DNA of 64,000 nucleotides from NCBI RefSeq assembly GCF_008828755.2, contig NZ_QBLM01000002.1:62001-126000 (forward strand), given 5' to 3'. This document shows, one piece after another, positions 28,655-38,341 of the stretch. A program made the position numbers and the translations under genes. The notes under the pieces were generated by a model that did no database searches, was not told the DNA's origin, and saw nothing but the letters and a program-made list of their open reading frames with translations. Numbering within the stretch: the stretch's first letter is position 1; the number at the start of each line of letters is the position of its first letter. The stretch comes from [Borrelia] turdi (GTDB taxonomy: Bacteria; Spirochaetota; Spirochaetia; Borreliales; Borreliaceae).

Positions 28655-29265
28655 TGGCTAAAAATAATCTTTTAGTTTTCTTTATTGCTGTTATTTTTGT
28701 GTTTGTATCTGTTATTGTTGTTTTTTATAATTCTTTAAGTAAAGATTATGTAAAGGGTGGTGGAGAAATAGTAGAAAATCTTGAAAAGGATTTAAATGAT
28801 TATTTAAAAGAAAATGATGTTAAAGAGAGAGAAAAAATATCTATTAGGATAAAGGAGCTTATTTCAAAGGAAAAAGAAATTTCATCTTACTTTATTTCAA
28901 GGTTTTATTTAGCTAGAGCTGTTTATTTGCAAAGTCAAGCGCAGTATGATGCGGCTATTAAGGATTTAGATATTGTTATTAAGGCAAAAGGTATTGAAAG
29001 CGAAATTGCTTTTATTAGTAAGGCTGCAGTTTATGAAAAAATGGGATTAAAAGAAGATGCTTTATTGGTTTATGAGAATCTTATTAAAAGTACTAGTTTA
29101 GATTTTTTAAAAGTAAGAGCCCTTTTGAGTAAAGCAATATTAATTGAGGAAAAAGATAAAGATCTTGCTGTTAAAATATATGAAGAGATTGTTAAGTTTC
29201 CATATGAAAATAATTTATATATAAATATAGCAAATAATAAAATTTTAGAACTTAAGCAAAATTAA
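28654..29265 (+). CDS. membrane-anchored TPR protein
   Basis: 203 residues. A single N-terminal membrane helix (about 7-26: FFIAVIFVFVSVIVVFYNSL) is followed by a helical TPR domain (about 75-200: RAVYLQSQAQYDAAIKDLDIV, AVYEKMGLKEDALLVYENLI). It overlaps the rpsA stop by one base, so is translationally coupled. The periplasmic TPR array may scaffold an envelope complex, possibly with the lipoprotein gene that follows; this is inference. Function unknown. Confidence 0.75.
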   Translation: MAKNNLLVFFIAVIFVFVSVIVVFYNSLSKDYVKGGGEIVENLEKDLNDYLKENDVKEREKISIRIKELISKEKEISSYFISRFYLARAVYLQSQAQYDAAIKDLDIVIKAKGIESEIAFISKAAVYEKMGLKEDALLVYENLIKSTSLDFLKVRALLSKAILIEEKDKDLAVKIYEEIVKFPYENNLYINIANNKILELKQN

Positions 29266-29292
29266 TTTGTATTTTTTGGGGGAGGTTTTATA

Positions 29293-30048
29293 ATTTTTTT
29301 TATCTTATATTTTGTATTTTGTTTAGGAGTTTTTGGGTGTGGCCTTGACAATATTTTAATACTTCCTTCTCCAGAAAAGATTGACAATCGAATTTCAAGA
29401 GATTCTGTAGCGTTTTTTTTGCCAGCAGGTTATTTTTCTAATCAAGCAGCTGAAAAATTAAGGGGTTTTGATATATATTATAAGTTTTATCCAGAAGGTG
29501 CCAATTATCACATAAGTAGTTTCCGAAAAAGCGTGGAAAAAGATTTTGAAGCTTTAAGGGGTGTTTTTAACAATGTTGGTGAATTTAATAATAGAGGGTT
29601 TTATAAAATAAATTTGAGCTCTACTACTTATTCAGGCAAGCCTGTTTTTAAATTAAATAAAGAATGGGTTGATAACAAATTGCCTTTATATTTTGAAATA
29701 AATTTTGGAGAATTAAGAAAAAATTTTCCCGGCGAAGCTTTTATTGTTGTAAAAAATGGAAATACTTCTTCGTCTTCTGTTATTCTTGAAAAGAAAAATA
29801 TATATAGGTCCTATATTGAGAAAGGAGAATACATAGGTTTTTCAAAATCTATTAAAAAGTCCAATCTTTTAGACAAAGAAAAAAGACCAATTGATCTAAA
29901 GCATATAAATGATAATTTTTTTACAAAAGATATTGCCCCTAAATATAATTTGGCAATTTTTGTTATGGGTGTGGGCAGTATTGTTGACGATGCCTATAGT
30001 GTACTTATTGATCTTGGAGATTTGTCGGGATTTAGTTTATCTGACTAG
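29293..30048 (+). CDS. predicted lipoprotein of unknown function with probable ATT start
   Basis: 251 residues from ATT 29293. The only standard start near the 5' end is TTG 29419, which would remove a signal sequence. Reading upstream in the same frame gives FFILYFVFCLGVFG and then Cys16 (lipobox VFG|C), followed by GLDNILILPSP. A very strong GGGGGAGG (29278-29285) lies seven bases before ATT 29293; ATA 29290 is the other candidate, and no in-frame ATG, GTG or TTG exists between the previous gene's stop (29263) and 29419. The mature part is beta-rich with no motif I recognise. The signal lacks the usual N-terminal Lys/Arg, which is odd. Confidence 0.7.
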   Translation: MFFILYFVFCLGVFGCGLDNILILPSPEKIDNRISRDSVAFFLPAGYFSNQAAEKLRGFDIYYKFYPEGANYHISSFRKSVEKDFEALRGVFNNVGEFNNRGFYKINLSSTTYSGKPVFKLNKEWVDNKLPLYFEINFGELRKNFPGEAFIVVKNGNTSSSSVILEKKNIYRSYIEKGEYIGFSKSIKKSNLLDKEKRPIDLKHINDNFFTKDIAPKYNLAIFVMGVGSIVDDAYSVLIDLGDLSGFSLSD

Positions 30049-30065
30049 TTGGTTTTAAGGAGAGT

Positions 30066-30344
30066 ATGATAGTATTTTTTTATCATTTAATTTTGACAAA
30101 CATTATTATTTCTTTTTTGGTAAGCTTTTTTGTTATGTTTTTAAATATATTAAATTTTAAGTTCTTAGTAGTTTATTTTATAAGTTTTTTAGGTGGCATT
30201 TTATTTTTGTTTTTTATCCCTTTTTTCTATTCTGATTATTACGAAAGGCGAATAGATCTTATTCTTTATTTATTTCCCATTTTGGGTTCAGTTATTTTCA
30301 TAGGTTTGATTAAATTCTCTGAAAGAAATAAGAATGATTTATAA
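30066..30344 (+). CDS. small integral membrane protein
   Basis: 92 residues, nearly all hydrophobic: three helices at about 5-28, 31-53 and 63-84, with a short charged loop YYERR near 58 and a charged C-terminus (KFSERNKNDL). No conserved domain recognised. The ATG at 30066 follows AAGGAGAG closely. It is probably cotranscribed with the preceding lipoprotein and TPR genes. Confidence 0.65.
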   Translation: MIVFFYHLILTNIIISFLVSFFVMFLNILNFKFLVVYFISFLGGILFLFFIPFFYSDYYERRIDLILYLFPILGSVIFIGLIKFSERNKNDL

Positions 30345-30357
30345 AAGAATAATTTTA

Positions 30358-30396
30358 AAAAGCTTTGGGTATCAGGTTAGCTTTTAATATTTTTTA
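30358..30396 (+). terminator. possible terminator after the small membrane protein gene
   Basis: AAAAGCT (30358-30364) pairs with AGCTTTT (30379-30385) over a 14-base loop, and AATATTTTTT follows. The stem is only 7 base pairs with two G-C pairs, so it is a weak candidate. It separates the recA/rpsA run from the rpsB operon. Confidence 0.35.
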
Positions 30397-30416
30397 TTAA
30401 CGCAATTTGTTAATAA
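30394..30416. repeat. 8-base perfect inverted repeat upstream of rpsB
   Basis: TTATTAAC (30394-30401), spacer GCAATTT, GTTAATAA (30409-30416). It lies 140 bases before the rpsB start and could be an operator or part of the promoter region; nothing shows which. Confidence 0.45.
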
Positions 30417-30556
30417 TTTTATTAAAGAGATGATGTTTATTTTTAATATGGTAGACTTATTAATTAGATTGTTTTATTATATTCTTATAAAAGAAAGAAT
30501 AATTTCCGCTATGTTTTGTCATAGTGAGTAAAAGAGAAGGATAATAGGAGGTTGAT

Positions 30557-31345
30557 TTGGCAATTATTACGATGAAGAGCTTATTGGAGGCAGGGGTTCA
30601 TTTTGGCCATCAGGTAAAAAGGCTTGATCCTAGGATGAAAAGATTTATTTTCTCTGAGAGAAATGAAATACATATTTTAGACCTTCAAAAAACTTTACAG
30701 GGCATTAAAGATTCTTATGAGCTTGTTCAAAGAGTGATAAAAGATGGTAAAAAGGTTCTTTTTGTTGGAACTAAAAAGCAAGCTAGCGAGATAATTGAAC
30801 AAGAAGCAAGAAGAAGTGATATGCCGTATGTTAACAATAGATGGCTCGGGGGTATGCTTTCTAATTTTAATACGATTAGAAAATCTGTTCAAAAATTAAA
30901 AAAGCTAGAAAAGATGGAAGTTGATGGAACTTTTGATATGATAAGCAAGAAAGAGATTTCACAGCTTAATCGTGAAAAATTTAAATTAGCAAAAAATTTA
31001 ACAGGTATTAAAGACATGGAAACATTTCCTGGTGCTATTTTTATTATTGATCCTAAGCGAGAGCAAATAGCTATTAATGAGGCTAGAAAATTAAAAATTC
31101 CTATTATTTCTGTGGTTGATACAAATTGTAACCCTGATGTTATTGATTGCCCAATTCCTGGTAATGATGATGCGATTCGTTCTGTTGCCTTGTTTACCAA
31201 AATAATATCCGATGCTATTTTAGAAAGCGATAAAGAGGTTGGTATTCAAATAATTGAAAATTTAAATGAAGAAGATTTGATGAAAGAAATTGAAATTAAA
31301 AATGATAAAAGTGATTCTATCGAAGAAGGAGTAAGTGATTTATGA
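30557..31345 (+). CDS. rpsB: 30S ribosomal protein S2
   Basis: Small-subunit protein needed for S1 binding and translation start. 262 residues beginning [18 protein letters not shown], with [13 protein letters not shown] near 94 and the C-terminal DDAIRSV region; all S2 hallmarks. It starts at TTG 30557 behind AGGAGG (30546-30551). rpsB-tsf-frr-uppS-cdsA-rseP is the widely conserved bacterial order (pyrH is missing between tsf and frr here). It overlaps tsf by four bases (ATGA). Confidence 0.96.
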   Translation: MAIITMKSLLEAGVHFGHQVKRLDPRMKRFIFSERNEIHILDLQKTLQGIKDSYELVQRVIKDGKKVLFVGTKKQASEIIEQEARRSDMPYVNNRWLGGMLSNFNTIRKSVQKLKKLEKMEVDGTFDMISKKEISQLNREKFKLAKNLTGIKDMETFPGAIFIIDPKREQIAINEARKLKIPIISVVDTNCNPDVIDCPIPGNDDAIRSVALFTKIISDAILESDKEVGIQIIENLNEEDLMKEIEIKNDKSDSIEEGVSDL

Positions 31346-32181
31346 GCATTATTAGTCCTCAAGATGTAAAAAAGCTTCGGGAAGAAACTAATGCTGGTTT
31401 TGGAGATTGTAAAAAAGCTTTGTCTGCTGCTGGTGGAGACTTTGAATTGGCTAAAAAAAAACTTAGGGAAATGGGGATTGCATCTGCTGAGAAAAGACTT
31501 GACCGAGATGCAAAAGAAGGTAGAGTATTCTCATATTCAAACAATATTCATGCCGGTCTTTTGCTGGTTTCTTGTGAAACAGATTTTGTTGCTTTAAATC
31601 ATAGTTTTGTTGATTTAGGTAATTCTTTAATTAAGGAATTGGTAGAGAGCGGAAGAAATTCTTTAACTATTTCTCAAGAATCAGAGCTTAAAAATTTAGC
31701 AGCTACTATAAAAGAAAATATTCAGGTTAAAAAAATTTTTATTACCGAGATTCAAGCTAATGAATTTGTAAAAATTTATTTGCATGGTGAACAATCTAAG
31801 ATAGGTGTTTTAGTTAAATTAAAAGTGGATGATTTTTCTAAAACTGAAGATAAAATGTTGCAAAATTTTGCTATGGATTTAGCTTTACATGTAGCCGCAT
31901 TTGCTCCTATTTATTTGAAAAGTGATAATGTTTGTCCAAATTATATTAAAGAGCAAGAAGAGATATTTTTCAAACAATTAGAATTTAGCGGTAAGTCAGA
32001 AAGCATAATTAAAGGTATAGTTGCGGGGAAAATAAAAAAACATCTTGCTGAAATTTCTCTTCTTGAGCAAAGTTTTGTAAAAAATGATAAAATCACTGTC
32101 AGGGAAATGTTAGAAGAGATTTCAAAAGCAATTTTAAGCAAGATAGAAATAGTTGAGTTTAAGTATTTAAGAGTAGGGTAG
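31342..32181 (+). CDS. tsf: elongation factor Ts
   Basis: Exchanges GDP for GTP on EF-Tu. 279 residues: a UBA-like N-terminus (about 1-45: [22 protein letters not shown]) with the TDFVA motif (ETDFVALN near 78) that inserts into EF-Tu. The ATG at 31342 overlaps the rpsB stop. Confidence 0.95.
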   Translation: MSIISPQDVKKLREETNAGFGDCKKALSAAGGDFELAKKKLREMGIASAEKRLDRDAKEGRVFSYSNNIHAGLLLVSCETDFVALNHSFVDLGNSLIKELVESGRNSLTISQESELKNLAATIKENIQVKKIFITEIQANEFVKIYLHGEQSKIGVLVKLKVDDFSKTEDKMLQNFAMDLALHVAAFAPIYLKSDNVCPNYIKEQEEIFFKQLEFSGKSESIIKGIVAGKIKKHLAEISLLEQSFVKNDKITVREMLEEISKAILSKIEIVEFKYLRVG

Positions 32182-32218
32182 ATGGTATACTGCTTTTTAT
32201 CAGCAAGGAGGAGTTTAT

Positions 32219-32773
32219 ATGGAAGATTATAAGGCTTTTCTAGATGAAAAGATGAGCAAAGTTCTTTTATCACTTGATAGTGAATATAAAACATTAAGAA
32301 CAGGCAGAATTAGTAGTAATATTTTTGATAAAATTTTTATTCAATATCATGGTCAAAGAACCCCTATAACACAAGTGTCAAGCATTAGAATTCCTGAAGC
32401 AAGGCTTGTTGTTATTCAACCTTGGGATAAGACCATCTTGAATAAGATAGAACAAGCCATACTTAATTCTGATCTTTCTATGAATCCTTCAAGTGATGGC
32501 TCTGTTATTAGAATTAAGGTTCCAGCTTTAACTAGTGAAAGGCGGCAAGATATTGTGAAGCATGCTAAAAAAATAGCAGAGGAGCATAAAATTTCAACTA
32601 GAAATATACGGCAGGATTTAAACAATAAGGTTAAAAAGCAAGAAAAAGAATCGGAAATCACAGAGGACAGTTTAAAAAGAATTTTAGACGATATTCAAAA
32701 ATCTACAGATATTTATATTAAAAAGATAGATTCGATTTTAGAATCTAAAATTCAAGAAATAATGGAAGTTTAA
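32219..32773 (+). CDS. frr: ribosome recycling factor
   Basis: Splits the post-termination ribosome together with EF-G. 184 residues (family norm about 185), with [14 protein letters not shown] near 25, the [14 protein letters not shown] segment near 60 and [21 protein letters not shown] near 100, all typical. The ATG at 32219 follows AAGGAGGAG. Confidence 0.95.
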   Translation: MEDYKAFLDEKMSKVLLSLDSEYKTLRTGRISSNIFDKIFIQYHGQRTPITQVSSIRIPEARLVVIQPWDKTILNKIEQAILNSDLSMNPSSDGSVIRIKVPALTSERRQDIVKHAKKIAEEHKISTRNIRQDLNNKVKKQEKESEITEDSLKRILDDIQKSTDIYIKKIDSILESKIQEIMEV

Positions 32774-32777
32774 AACC

Positions 32778-33470
32778 ATGAATAAAAGTTCTCTTCCAAG
32801 TCATGTTGGAATTATCATGGATGGTAATAGAAGATGGGCTTTAGGCAAGGGATTATCTTATTTAGAAGGTTATAAAGAGGGTCTTAAAAGGGCAAAAGAA
32901 ATAGTTAAACATTCTTTAAAGGTAGGTATCAAATATTTATCCTTTTATGTATTTTCTACTGAGAATTGGAAAAGGGATGATTGTGAGATAGAAGAATTAA
33001 TGTTTTTAATTTCTCATTATTTGAGAGCTGAATTTAATTTTTATAAAAAAAATGGAATAAAAATAATAGTTTCAGGAGATATTGAATCTTTAAGTAAAGA
33101 AGTAAGAAGTTCGATAAAAGATTCTATTAGCTTTTCTAAAAATTTTAACAACCTTATTTTAAATTTAGCAATCAATTATGGGGGTCGCAATGAAATACTT
33201 CTAGCTATTAGAAAATTTGTTTCAAGTGATTTTAATTTAGAGTCTTTAAATGAGAATACTTTTTCCAATTTTTTATACAATCCAGAGTTGCCCGATCTTG
33301 ATCTTTTAATACGTACAGGTGGAAATACTAGAATAAGTAATTTTTTCTTATGGAGGATTGCTTATTCTGAATTAGTTTTTTCAAATGTTTTGTGGCCTGA
33401 ATATTATGATAATAGGTATAGTAGGGATTTAGAATGTTTTCAATTTAGAAGAAGAAATTTTGGGAGATGA
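32778..33470 (+). CDS. uppS: undecaprenyl diphosphate synthase
   Basis: Makes the C55 lipid carrier for peptidoglycan from isoprenoids (made via mevalonate in this genus). 230 residues: [13 protein letters not shown] with the catalytic Asp15, FSTENWKR near 55 and [25 protein letters not shown] near 174. The ATG at 32778 is four bases after frr; the GGAAG at 32764 is inside frr. Confidence 0.94.
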   Translation: MNKSSLPSHVGIIMDGNRRWALGKGLSYLEGYKEGLKRAKEIVKHSLKVGIKYLSFYVFSTENWKRDDCEIEELMFLISHYLRAEFNFYKKNGIKIIVSGDIESLSKEVRSSIKDSISFSKNFNNLILNLAINYGGRNEILLAIRKFVSSDFNLESLNENTFSNFLYNPELPDLDLLIRTGGNTRISNFFLWRIAYSELVFSNVLWPEYYDNRYSRDLECFQFRRRNFGR

Positions 33471-33474
33471 TTTA

Positions 33475-34317
33475 TTGAGCAAGGTTAAGAGATTCGCGTT
33501 TTTTGCAAGGTTGGGAACATTTTTATTTTTTGTTCCTTTGATTTTATTTTTAATATTTTTAGATTTTAAAAATTATTTATTTCTCAATATTTTAATTTTT
33601 ATATTTAGTGGTTTTGCGGCAAAAGAAGTTAATGATTTATTAAAATTTAAATCTTCAGGCCTTTCGGGTATATTATCTTTTTTTTTAGGTTTTATTCCTC
33701 CAATTTTAACTTACATTCATTTTAATGTTTTTTATTTAGGTATGAATGTGATATATTACTTGGTTGTAGCATTAGTTTTTAGTAATTGGATTGTTAATTT
33801 AGTATTTATTAAAGAGCATGAGATTGGAAACTTTTTGTCTCAAGCAACGTCAATACTTTTTATACTTATATATCCTGGGGTATTAATGTCTTTTATAGTT
33901 TCTATTACAACTTTACCCAAGGCTCCATTTTTAATGTTAATACTTTTTGCCATGGTAAGTGGAAACGATACTTTTGCATATCTTTTTGGTTATTTTTTAG
34001 GGAAAAACAGTTATCGTCCTACTATTATTAGTCCAAATAAAACATTAATGGGGTTTATCGGGGGTATTTTGTTTTCTGTGTTTACTGCTATATTTGCAGT
34101 AATTTTTAGATTAATAAATTTAAGCTATGGAGAAGCTATTATTTTTGGCATTTTAATCGGAGTTTTTACTATTATTGGTGATTTGTTTGAATCTGGATTA
34201 AAACGAAGTGCTGGAGTAAAAGATTCTGGAAAAATCATTCCTGGTAGAGGTGGAGCTCTTGACTCGATTGATTCTTTTCTTTTGACAGGTCCAATATTTT
34301 ATTTATATTTATCTTAG
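33475..34317 (+). CDS. cdsA: phosphatidate cytidylyltransferase (CDP-diacylglycerol synthase)
   Basis: Makes CDP-diacylglycerol for phospholipids. About 280 residues with roughly eight membrane helices and the C-terminal CdsA signature SAGVKDSGKIIPGRGGALDSIDSFL (about 245-269; KD and GG.LD are the family core). The start is placed at TTG 33475, eight bases after GGGAG (33462-33466); the TTG at 33460 lies upstream of that site. It slightly precedes rseP, as in many bacteria. Confidence 0.92.
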   Translation: MSKVKRFAFFARLGTFLFFVPLILFLIFLDFKNYLFLNILIFIFSGFAAKEVNDLLKFKSSGLSGILSFFLGFIPPILTYIHFNVFYLGMNVIYYLVVALVFSNWIVNLVFIKEHEIGNFLSQATSILFILIYPGVLMSFIVSITTLPKAPFLMLILFAMVSGNDTFAYLFGYFLGKNSYRPTIISPNKTLMGFIGGILFSVFTAIFAVIFRLINLSYGEAIIFGILIGVFTIIGDLFESGLKRSAGVKDSGKIIPGRGGALDSIDSFLLTGPIFYLYLS

Positions 34318-34338
34318 TAATTTTTGGAGGTAATTTTT

Positions 34339-35640
34339 ATGTATATTCTTTTTAGCGTACTGGCTCTTAGTTTTATAATATTTATTCATGAGCTAGGACA
34401 CTTTTTATTTGCCAAGCTTTTTAAAGTTAAGGTTGAAGTTTTTTCTGTGGGTATAGGTCCTAGCATATTAAAGTTTAAAATTAATAGTACTGAGTATAGA
34501 CTTTCTCCAATCCTTCTAGGAGGATATTGTAAACTTAAAGGATTTGATCACTTGGAAAAGGAGCTTAAGGCAAATAAGGAATTAGAAGCAGATAAAGATT
34601 CTTTGTTTGGAATTTCACATTTTAAAAAAATTTTAATATATTTTGCAGGCCCTTTATTTAATTTGATTTTTTCATTTATTGTTTTTATTTTTATAAGTAT
34701 GATGGGTATTATATATTTTGATTATTCTTCAAAGGTTAGTATTTTAAATAAAAATTCTTTTTTAAAAGATAAATTTAGAGATGGCGATGTTATATTAAAG
34801 GTTAATAATAAAAAAATTGAATATTTTTCTGATTTGAGAAATATTATTCCTAAGGAAAAATCTACAGTTACATTTAATATTTTAAGGGAAAAAGAAAATA
34901 TTACTTTTGAAGAGGCTATTAGTTTGCAAGATTTTTTAAAAGAAATTGGCCCTTGGATTGATCTTGTGGTATCAGATGTAGTTTTAAATTCGCCTGCTAA
35001 GATTGCTGGAATTAAATCGGGTGACAAAATAATTAGCATTAATAATATTCTTTTGGAAAATAAAAGAGATTTAGATGATTTTCTTAAGAATTTAAATTCA
35101 GATATTGCAGAAATTAAGTTTGCTAGAAATGGAGAAATTTTTTCTTCAAAATTAGTATTTCAGGATAAAAAGAAAATGATTGGCATATATTTTTCACCGC
35201 CTTTAAAAAGAATAATTAAAGTGGAAAATGTTTCAGGTGCCGTTAAAGAGTCTTTTTTTAAAGTTGTAAATGCTTTGCAAGATATTTTGCATTCTATTTT
35301 TTTATTGATAACAAATTTTTTAAATACTTCTAAGAGTGTATCAGGGCCTGTTGGAATTATAGGTATTCTCTCTTCATCTTATTCTTTGGGACTATTGTAT
35401 TGGATTAATAGCATTTCTGTTTTAAGCTTAATTCTTGCTGGTATGAATCTGTTTTTTATTGTAATACCTGTTTTTGACGGAGGGCAAATTTTTATTAGCT
35501 TTATTGAACTTTTGCGTGGAAAAAGATTTAAGGCTAAAACTATTTATTCTTTTTATAGCTTTGGTATTTTCTTAGCGCTATTTCTTTTTGGATTAGGACT
35601 TTTTAACGATCTAAAAGGCTTTTTGCATATTTTTAATTAA
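34339..35640 (+). CDS. rseP: site-2 metalloprotease RseP (membrane)
   Basis: Intramembrane zinc protease that cleaves signal peptides or anti-sigma factors. 433 residues: HELGH at 17-21 in the first helix, a PDZ domain at about 205-275, and the second active-site part VFDGGQIFISF near 380 (with the GPVGIIGI segment near 335). The ATG at 34339 is 7 bases after GGAGG; the TTG at 34324 forms part of that site and is rejected. No rseA/sigE partners are seen here. Its stop codon lies within an inverted repeat shared with the convergent gene. Confidence 0.93.
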   Translation: MYILFSVLALSFIIFIHELGHFLFAKLFKVKVEVFSVGIGPSILKFKINSTEYRLSPILLGGYCKLKGFDHLEKELKANKELEADKDSLFGISHFKKILIYFAGPLFNLIFSFIVFIFISMMGIIYFDYSSKVSILNKNSFLKDKFRDGDVILKVNNKKIEYFSDLRNIIPKEKSTVTFNILREKENITFEEAISLQDFLKEIGPWIDLVVSDVVLNSPAKIAGIKSGDKIISINNILLENKRDLDDFLKNLNSDIAEIKFARNGEIFSSKLVFQDKKKMIGIYFSPPLKRIIKVENVSGAVKESFFKVVNALQDILHSIFLLITNFLNTSKSVSGPVGIIGILSSSYSLGLLYWINSISVLSLILAGMNLFFIVIPVFDGGQIFISFIELLRGKRFKAKTIYSFYSFGIFLALFLFGLGLFNDLKGFLHIFN

Positions 35641-35657
35641 ATATATTTAATTAAAAA
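35630..35657. repeat. 12-base inverted repeat spanning both stop codons of convergent genes
   Basis: TTTTTAATTAAA (35630-35641) and TTTAATTAAAAA (35646-35657), loop TATA. It contains the rseP TAA (35638-35640) and the hemolysin-like gene's stop (35651-35653). All pairs are A-T, with a T-tract on one side in each direction, so it may act as a weak bidirectional terminator. Confidence 0.5.
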
Positions 35658-36352
35658 TTAGAAATGTATTTTAGCATAAGCCAAAAGTGAGATACTGATG
35701 CGATTATTATTAATATATGAAATACATCATGCATTTTCATGTTAATTGTCGGATTGAATTTTTTACTTAATATGTACACTATTCCACCTATTGTATATAC
35801 GACTCCACCAAAAACTAGCCAAAAAAAGCCTTTTCCGCTAAGAGCTTTGTAAATGGGGTTAATTTTAAAAAGGATGATCCATCCCATAATTATAAATATA
35901 AGCCCATTAAACCAGCCAGGACTATTTGTAAATATTGCTTTGAAAATGATCCCGATTATAGCTAGGCTCCACACTATACATAAGATTATTAGTCCTGATT
36001 TGTTTGGTATAAGGATTGCACATGCAGGAGTATATGTTCCTGCTATTAGAATAAATATTGAAATGTGATCAAATTTCCTAAAGACTTTTTTTATCTTACT
36101 TCCTTTTGGAAATATGTGGTAAAGGGTGCTCATTGCATATAATAGAGTCATTGAAAATCCGTAAATAAAAAATACAAGTATATGCAAATCTTTTTTCTTA
36201 AGAGCAGATATAGTAATAAGAATTGTTGTTCCAATTATAGACAAAATAATTCCAAAAAGATGCGATATAGAACTAAAGAGTTCATTTTTTGGTATTTCAC
36301 TTGTATTAACATTGCTTAATGAGTACTTTTTAAGTTTGTTTTTTGTAAGCAC
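35651..36352 (-). CDS. hemolysin III / YqfA-type seven-helix membrane protein (PAQR-like)
   Basis: 233 residues with seven hydrophobic helices. The conserved family residues are visible: SISHLFGII near 28, the STLYHIFP segment near 76, [18 protein letters not shown] near 93-110 and [21 protein letters not shown] near the end; the Ser/His/Asp residues form a metal-site in PAQR/YqfA proteins. Hemolytic activity is not shown for most members and the name should not be taken literally. It starts at GTG 36352, seven bases after GGAGG on the minus strand. Convergent with rseP. Confidence 0.88.
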   Translation of the reverse strand: MLTKNKLKKYSLSNVNTSEIPKNELFSSISHLFGIILSIIGTTILITISALKKKDLHILVFFIYGFSMTLLYAMSTLYHIFPKGSKIKKVFRKFDHISIFILIAGTYTPACAILIPNKSGLIILCIVWSLAIIGIIFKAIFTNSPGWFNGLIFIIMGWIILFKINPIYKALSGKGFFWLVFGGVVYTIGGIVYILSKKFNPTINMKMHDVFHILIIIASVSHFWLMLKYISNF

Positions 36353-36562
36353 AACTTCGCCTCCATTTGATCATTTATTTATAAAAAATATAAAATATAT
36401 AATACATTACTTTAATTGTAAGTTTTTCTCAAGATTAAATTAAATCTTACTTGATTTATCTAATCTTATGGTTTAGTTTGTTTTATAAAGTAAGGTTTTT
36501 TTTTGTAAAAAAAGCTTTATAATAAATAGTGTTTGTTTAAATTAGCATTGGAGAGGCTGAAC

Positions 36563-38257
36563 ATGATTAATTTTATTAAAATAATTAACTTTTCAAGTTT
36601 GCAAAAATTTTCTAAAGCACTAAGAGTGCCTATTTCTATTTTACCAGTTGCATGTTTATTGATTGGTATTGGATCTGTATTTTCAAATCCTTCTAATTTT
36701 GTTTATTTTGATAAATTCTTTTTTCAAGATGTTTTAGGTTTAATGAAAGCCATAGGCAATGCTATTCTTCTCAATATGCCTTTAATTTTTTCTATTGGAA
36801 TTTCTATTGGAGTTGCAAGAATGGGGCAGGGAACAGCCGCCTTAGGTGGGCTTATTGGTTATTTAACATTTAATATTGCTGGAAATTATTTTATTGAAGC
36901 TTTCTCAGGACTTGTTGAAGCAGAGGCGATGTCTTCTGTGGGTCGTATAAATTTTCTTGGTGTTCAAACTTTAAATACAGGAATTGCAGGTTCTTTAGCG
37001 GTGGGGCTTTTGGTTGGCTATTTGCATAACAAATTTTATAATATGAAGTTGCCAAAGCCTTTTATTTTTTTTTCAGAGTGCCATTTTGTGCCTATAGTAA
37101 TAATTTTACCTTTTTGTATTATTTTGGCAATATTTTTTTGTTTGGTTTGGTCAAGCGTTGATAAGTTAATTGCATCTTTAGGCATGTTTGTTTTTAGATT
37201 TGAATATTTTGGTAGTTTTCTTTATGGATTTTTAAATAGGCTTTTATTGCCTTTGGGATTGCATTCTATTTTATCTTTTCCTTTTGATTTTACTTCTTTA
37301 GGGGGAGTGGAGACAATTAATGGTAATATTTTTAGAGGTCTTAAGAATATATTTCATGCCCAGTTATTAGATCCATCACTTGTTAAATTTTCATCAGGTT
37401 TTGCTAAGATTAGTAGTGGATTTTATCTCTCTATTATGTTTGGACTGCCTGGAGCAGCATTAGGAGTTTATAAGGGTATTGTTCATGAGGATAAAAGCAA
37501 GGTTTCAGCTCTTCTTTTTTCTGGGGCTTTGACGGCTTTTTTGACTGGAATAACTGAACCTTTGGAATTTTTATTTATCTTTACAGCGCCTTTGCTTTAT
37601 TTTGTTCATACCATTTATTCAGGATTTGCATTATTACTTGCTAATTTTTTTGATGTTACAATTGGCAATACTTTTTCTACCGGGTTTTTGGATTTTTTTA
37701 TGTTTGGAATACTTCAAGGGAATTCTAAAACAAATTGGATTAGTGTAGTGCCTTTAGGAGCAGTCTTTTTTGTTCTTTATTATTTTACTTTTAGTTGGCT
37801 TTATAGATATTTTGATTTTCAGATATTTGTTGTAGACGATCCATTTTTTGAAGGTCAAGAAGGCAAGCTAGAGAGTCTTGGGATTGCCCATCTTTTAATT
37901 CAAGGTCTTGGTGGATTTGATAATATTAAAAAGCTTAATGTTTGTTCTACAAGATTGCATGTAGATGTTGTTAATACTGAGCTTGTTGATAATGATTTGC
38001 TTAAAGAGGCTGGAGTTCTTAAGATAGGACTTGTTAATGGCAAAGTGCAGCTCTTTTATGGATCTAATGTATATTATATTAAAAAGGCTATTGACACCTA
38101 TTCTCCAAGGAGTCTTTTTGAAGCTAGTGTTATGATTGCAGTTGATAATGTAAAAAAAGGCTTTAAGACTTATATTGAAATGAAAGAAGACAAAAAACTT
38201 GAAAAACAAGGTAAGTCGGGGAAAACTTATAAGCTTAGCGAATTAGAAGAAGATTAA
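36563..38257 (+). CDS. malX: PTS glucose/maltose-type permease, EIICB (MalX family)
   Basis: Sugar phosphotransferase system permease: imports and phosphorylates a glucose-type sugar. 564 residues: EIIC membrane domain (about 15-435, ten hydrophobic helices, with ITEPLEFLF near 339) and an EIIB domain (about 455-560) with the phosphorylated Cys461 (LNVCSTRLHVDVVN). There is no EIIA domain in this protein, so an EIIA from elsewhere must serve. The ATG at 36563 follows GGAGAGG; the TTG at 36533 is rejected. Substrate specificity cannot be read. Confidence 0.87.
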   Translation: MINFIKIINFSSLQKFSKALRVPISILPVACLLIGIGSVFSNPSNFVYFDKFFFQDVLGLMKAIGNAILLNMPLIFSIGISIGVARMGQGTAALGGLIGYLTFNIAGNYFIEAFSGLVEAEAMSSVGRINFLGVQTLNTGIAGSLAVGLLVGYLHNKFYNMKLPKPFIFFSECHFVPIVIILPFCIILAIFFCLVWSSVDKLIASLGMFVFRFEYFGSFLYGFLNRLLLPLGLHSILSFPFDFTSLGGVETINGNIFRGLKNIFHAQLLDPSLVKFSSGFAKISSGFYLSIMFGLPGAALGVYKGIVHEDKSKVSALLFSGALTAFLTGITEPLEFLFIFTAPLLYFVHTIYSGFALLLANFFDVTIGNTFSTGFLDFFMFGILQGNSKTNWISVVPLGAVFFVLYYFTFSWLYRYFDFQIFVVDDPFFEGQEGKLESLGIAHLLIQGLGGFDNIKKLNVCSTRLHVDVVNTELVDNDLLKEAGVLKIGLVNGKVQLFYGSNVYYIKKAIDTYSPRSLFEASVMIAVDNVKKGFKTYIEMKEDKKLEKQGKSGKTYKLSELEED

Positions 38258-38312
38258 AAGTTAAGATTATGTTTTAGTTAGCGTTTTTATGCTATAAATA
38301 AAATTTTTATTG

Positions 38313-38341
38313 TTGAAAAAAATCAATCTCTTTTATATACT
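38313..38341 (+). promoter_or_regulatory. sigma70 promoter of the rpsF-ssb-rpsR-rplI-dnaB operon
   Basis: TTGAAA at 38313-38318, a 17-base spacer and TATACT at 38336-38341; start of transcription near 38348, about 50 bases before rpsF. The same hexamers and spacer occur at the murI promoter (52459-52487). Confidence 0.8.

Noticed and set aside
33460..33477. TTG 33460 as the cdsA start
   Set aside because: It overlaps the ribosome site GGGAG (33462-33466), which fits TTG 33475.
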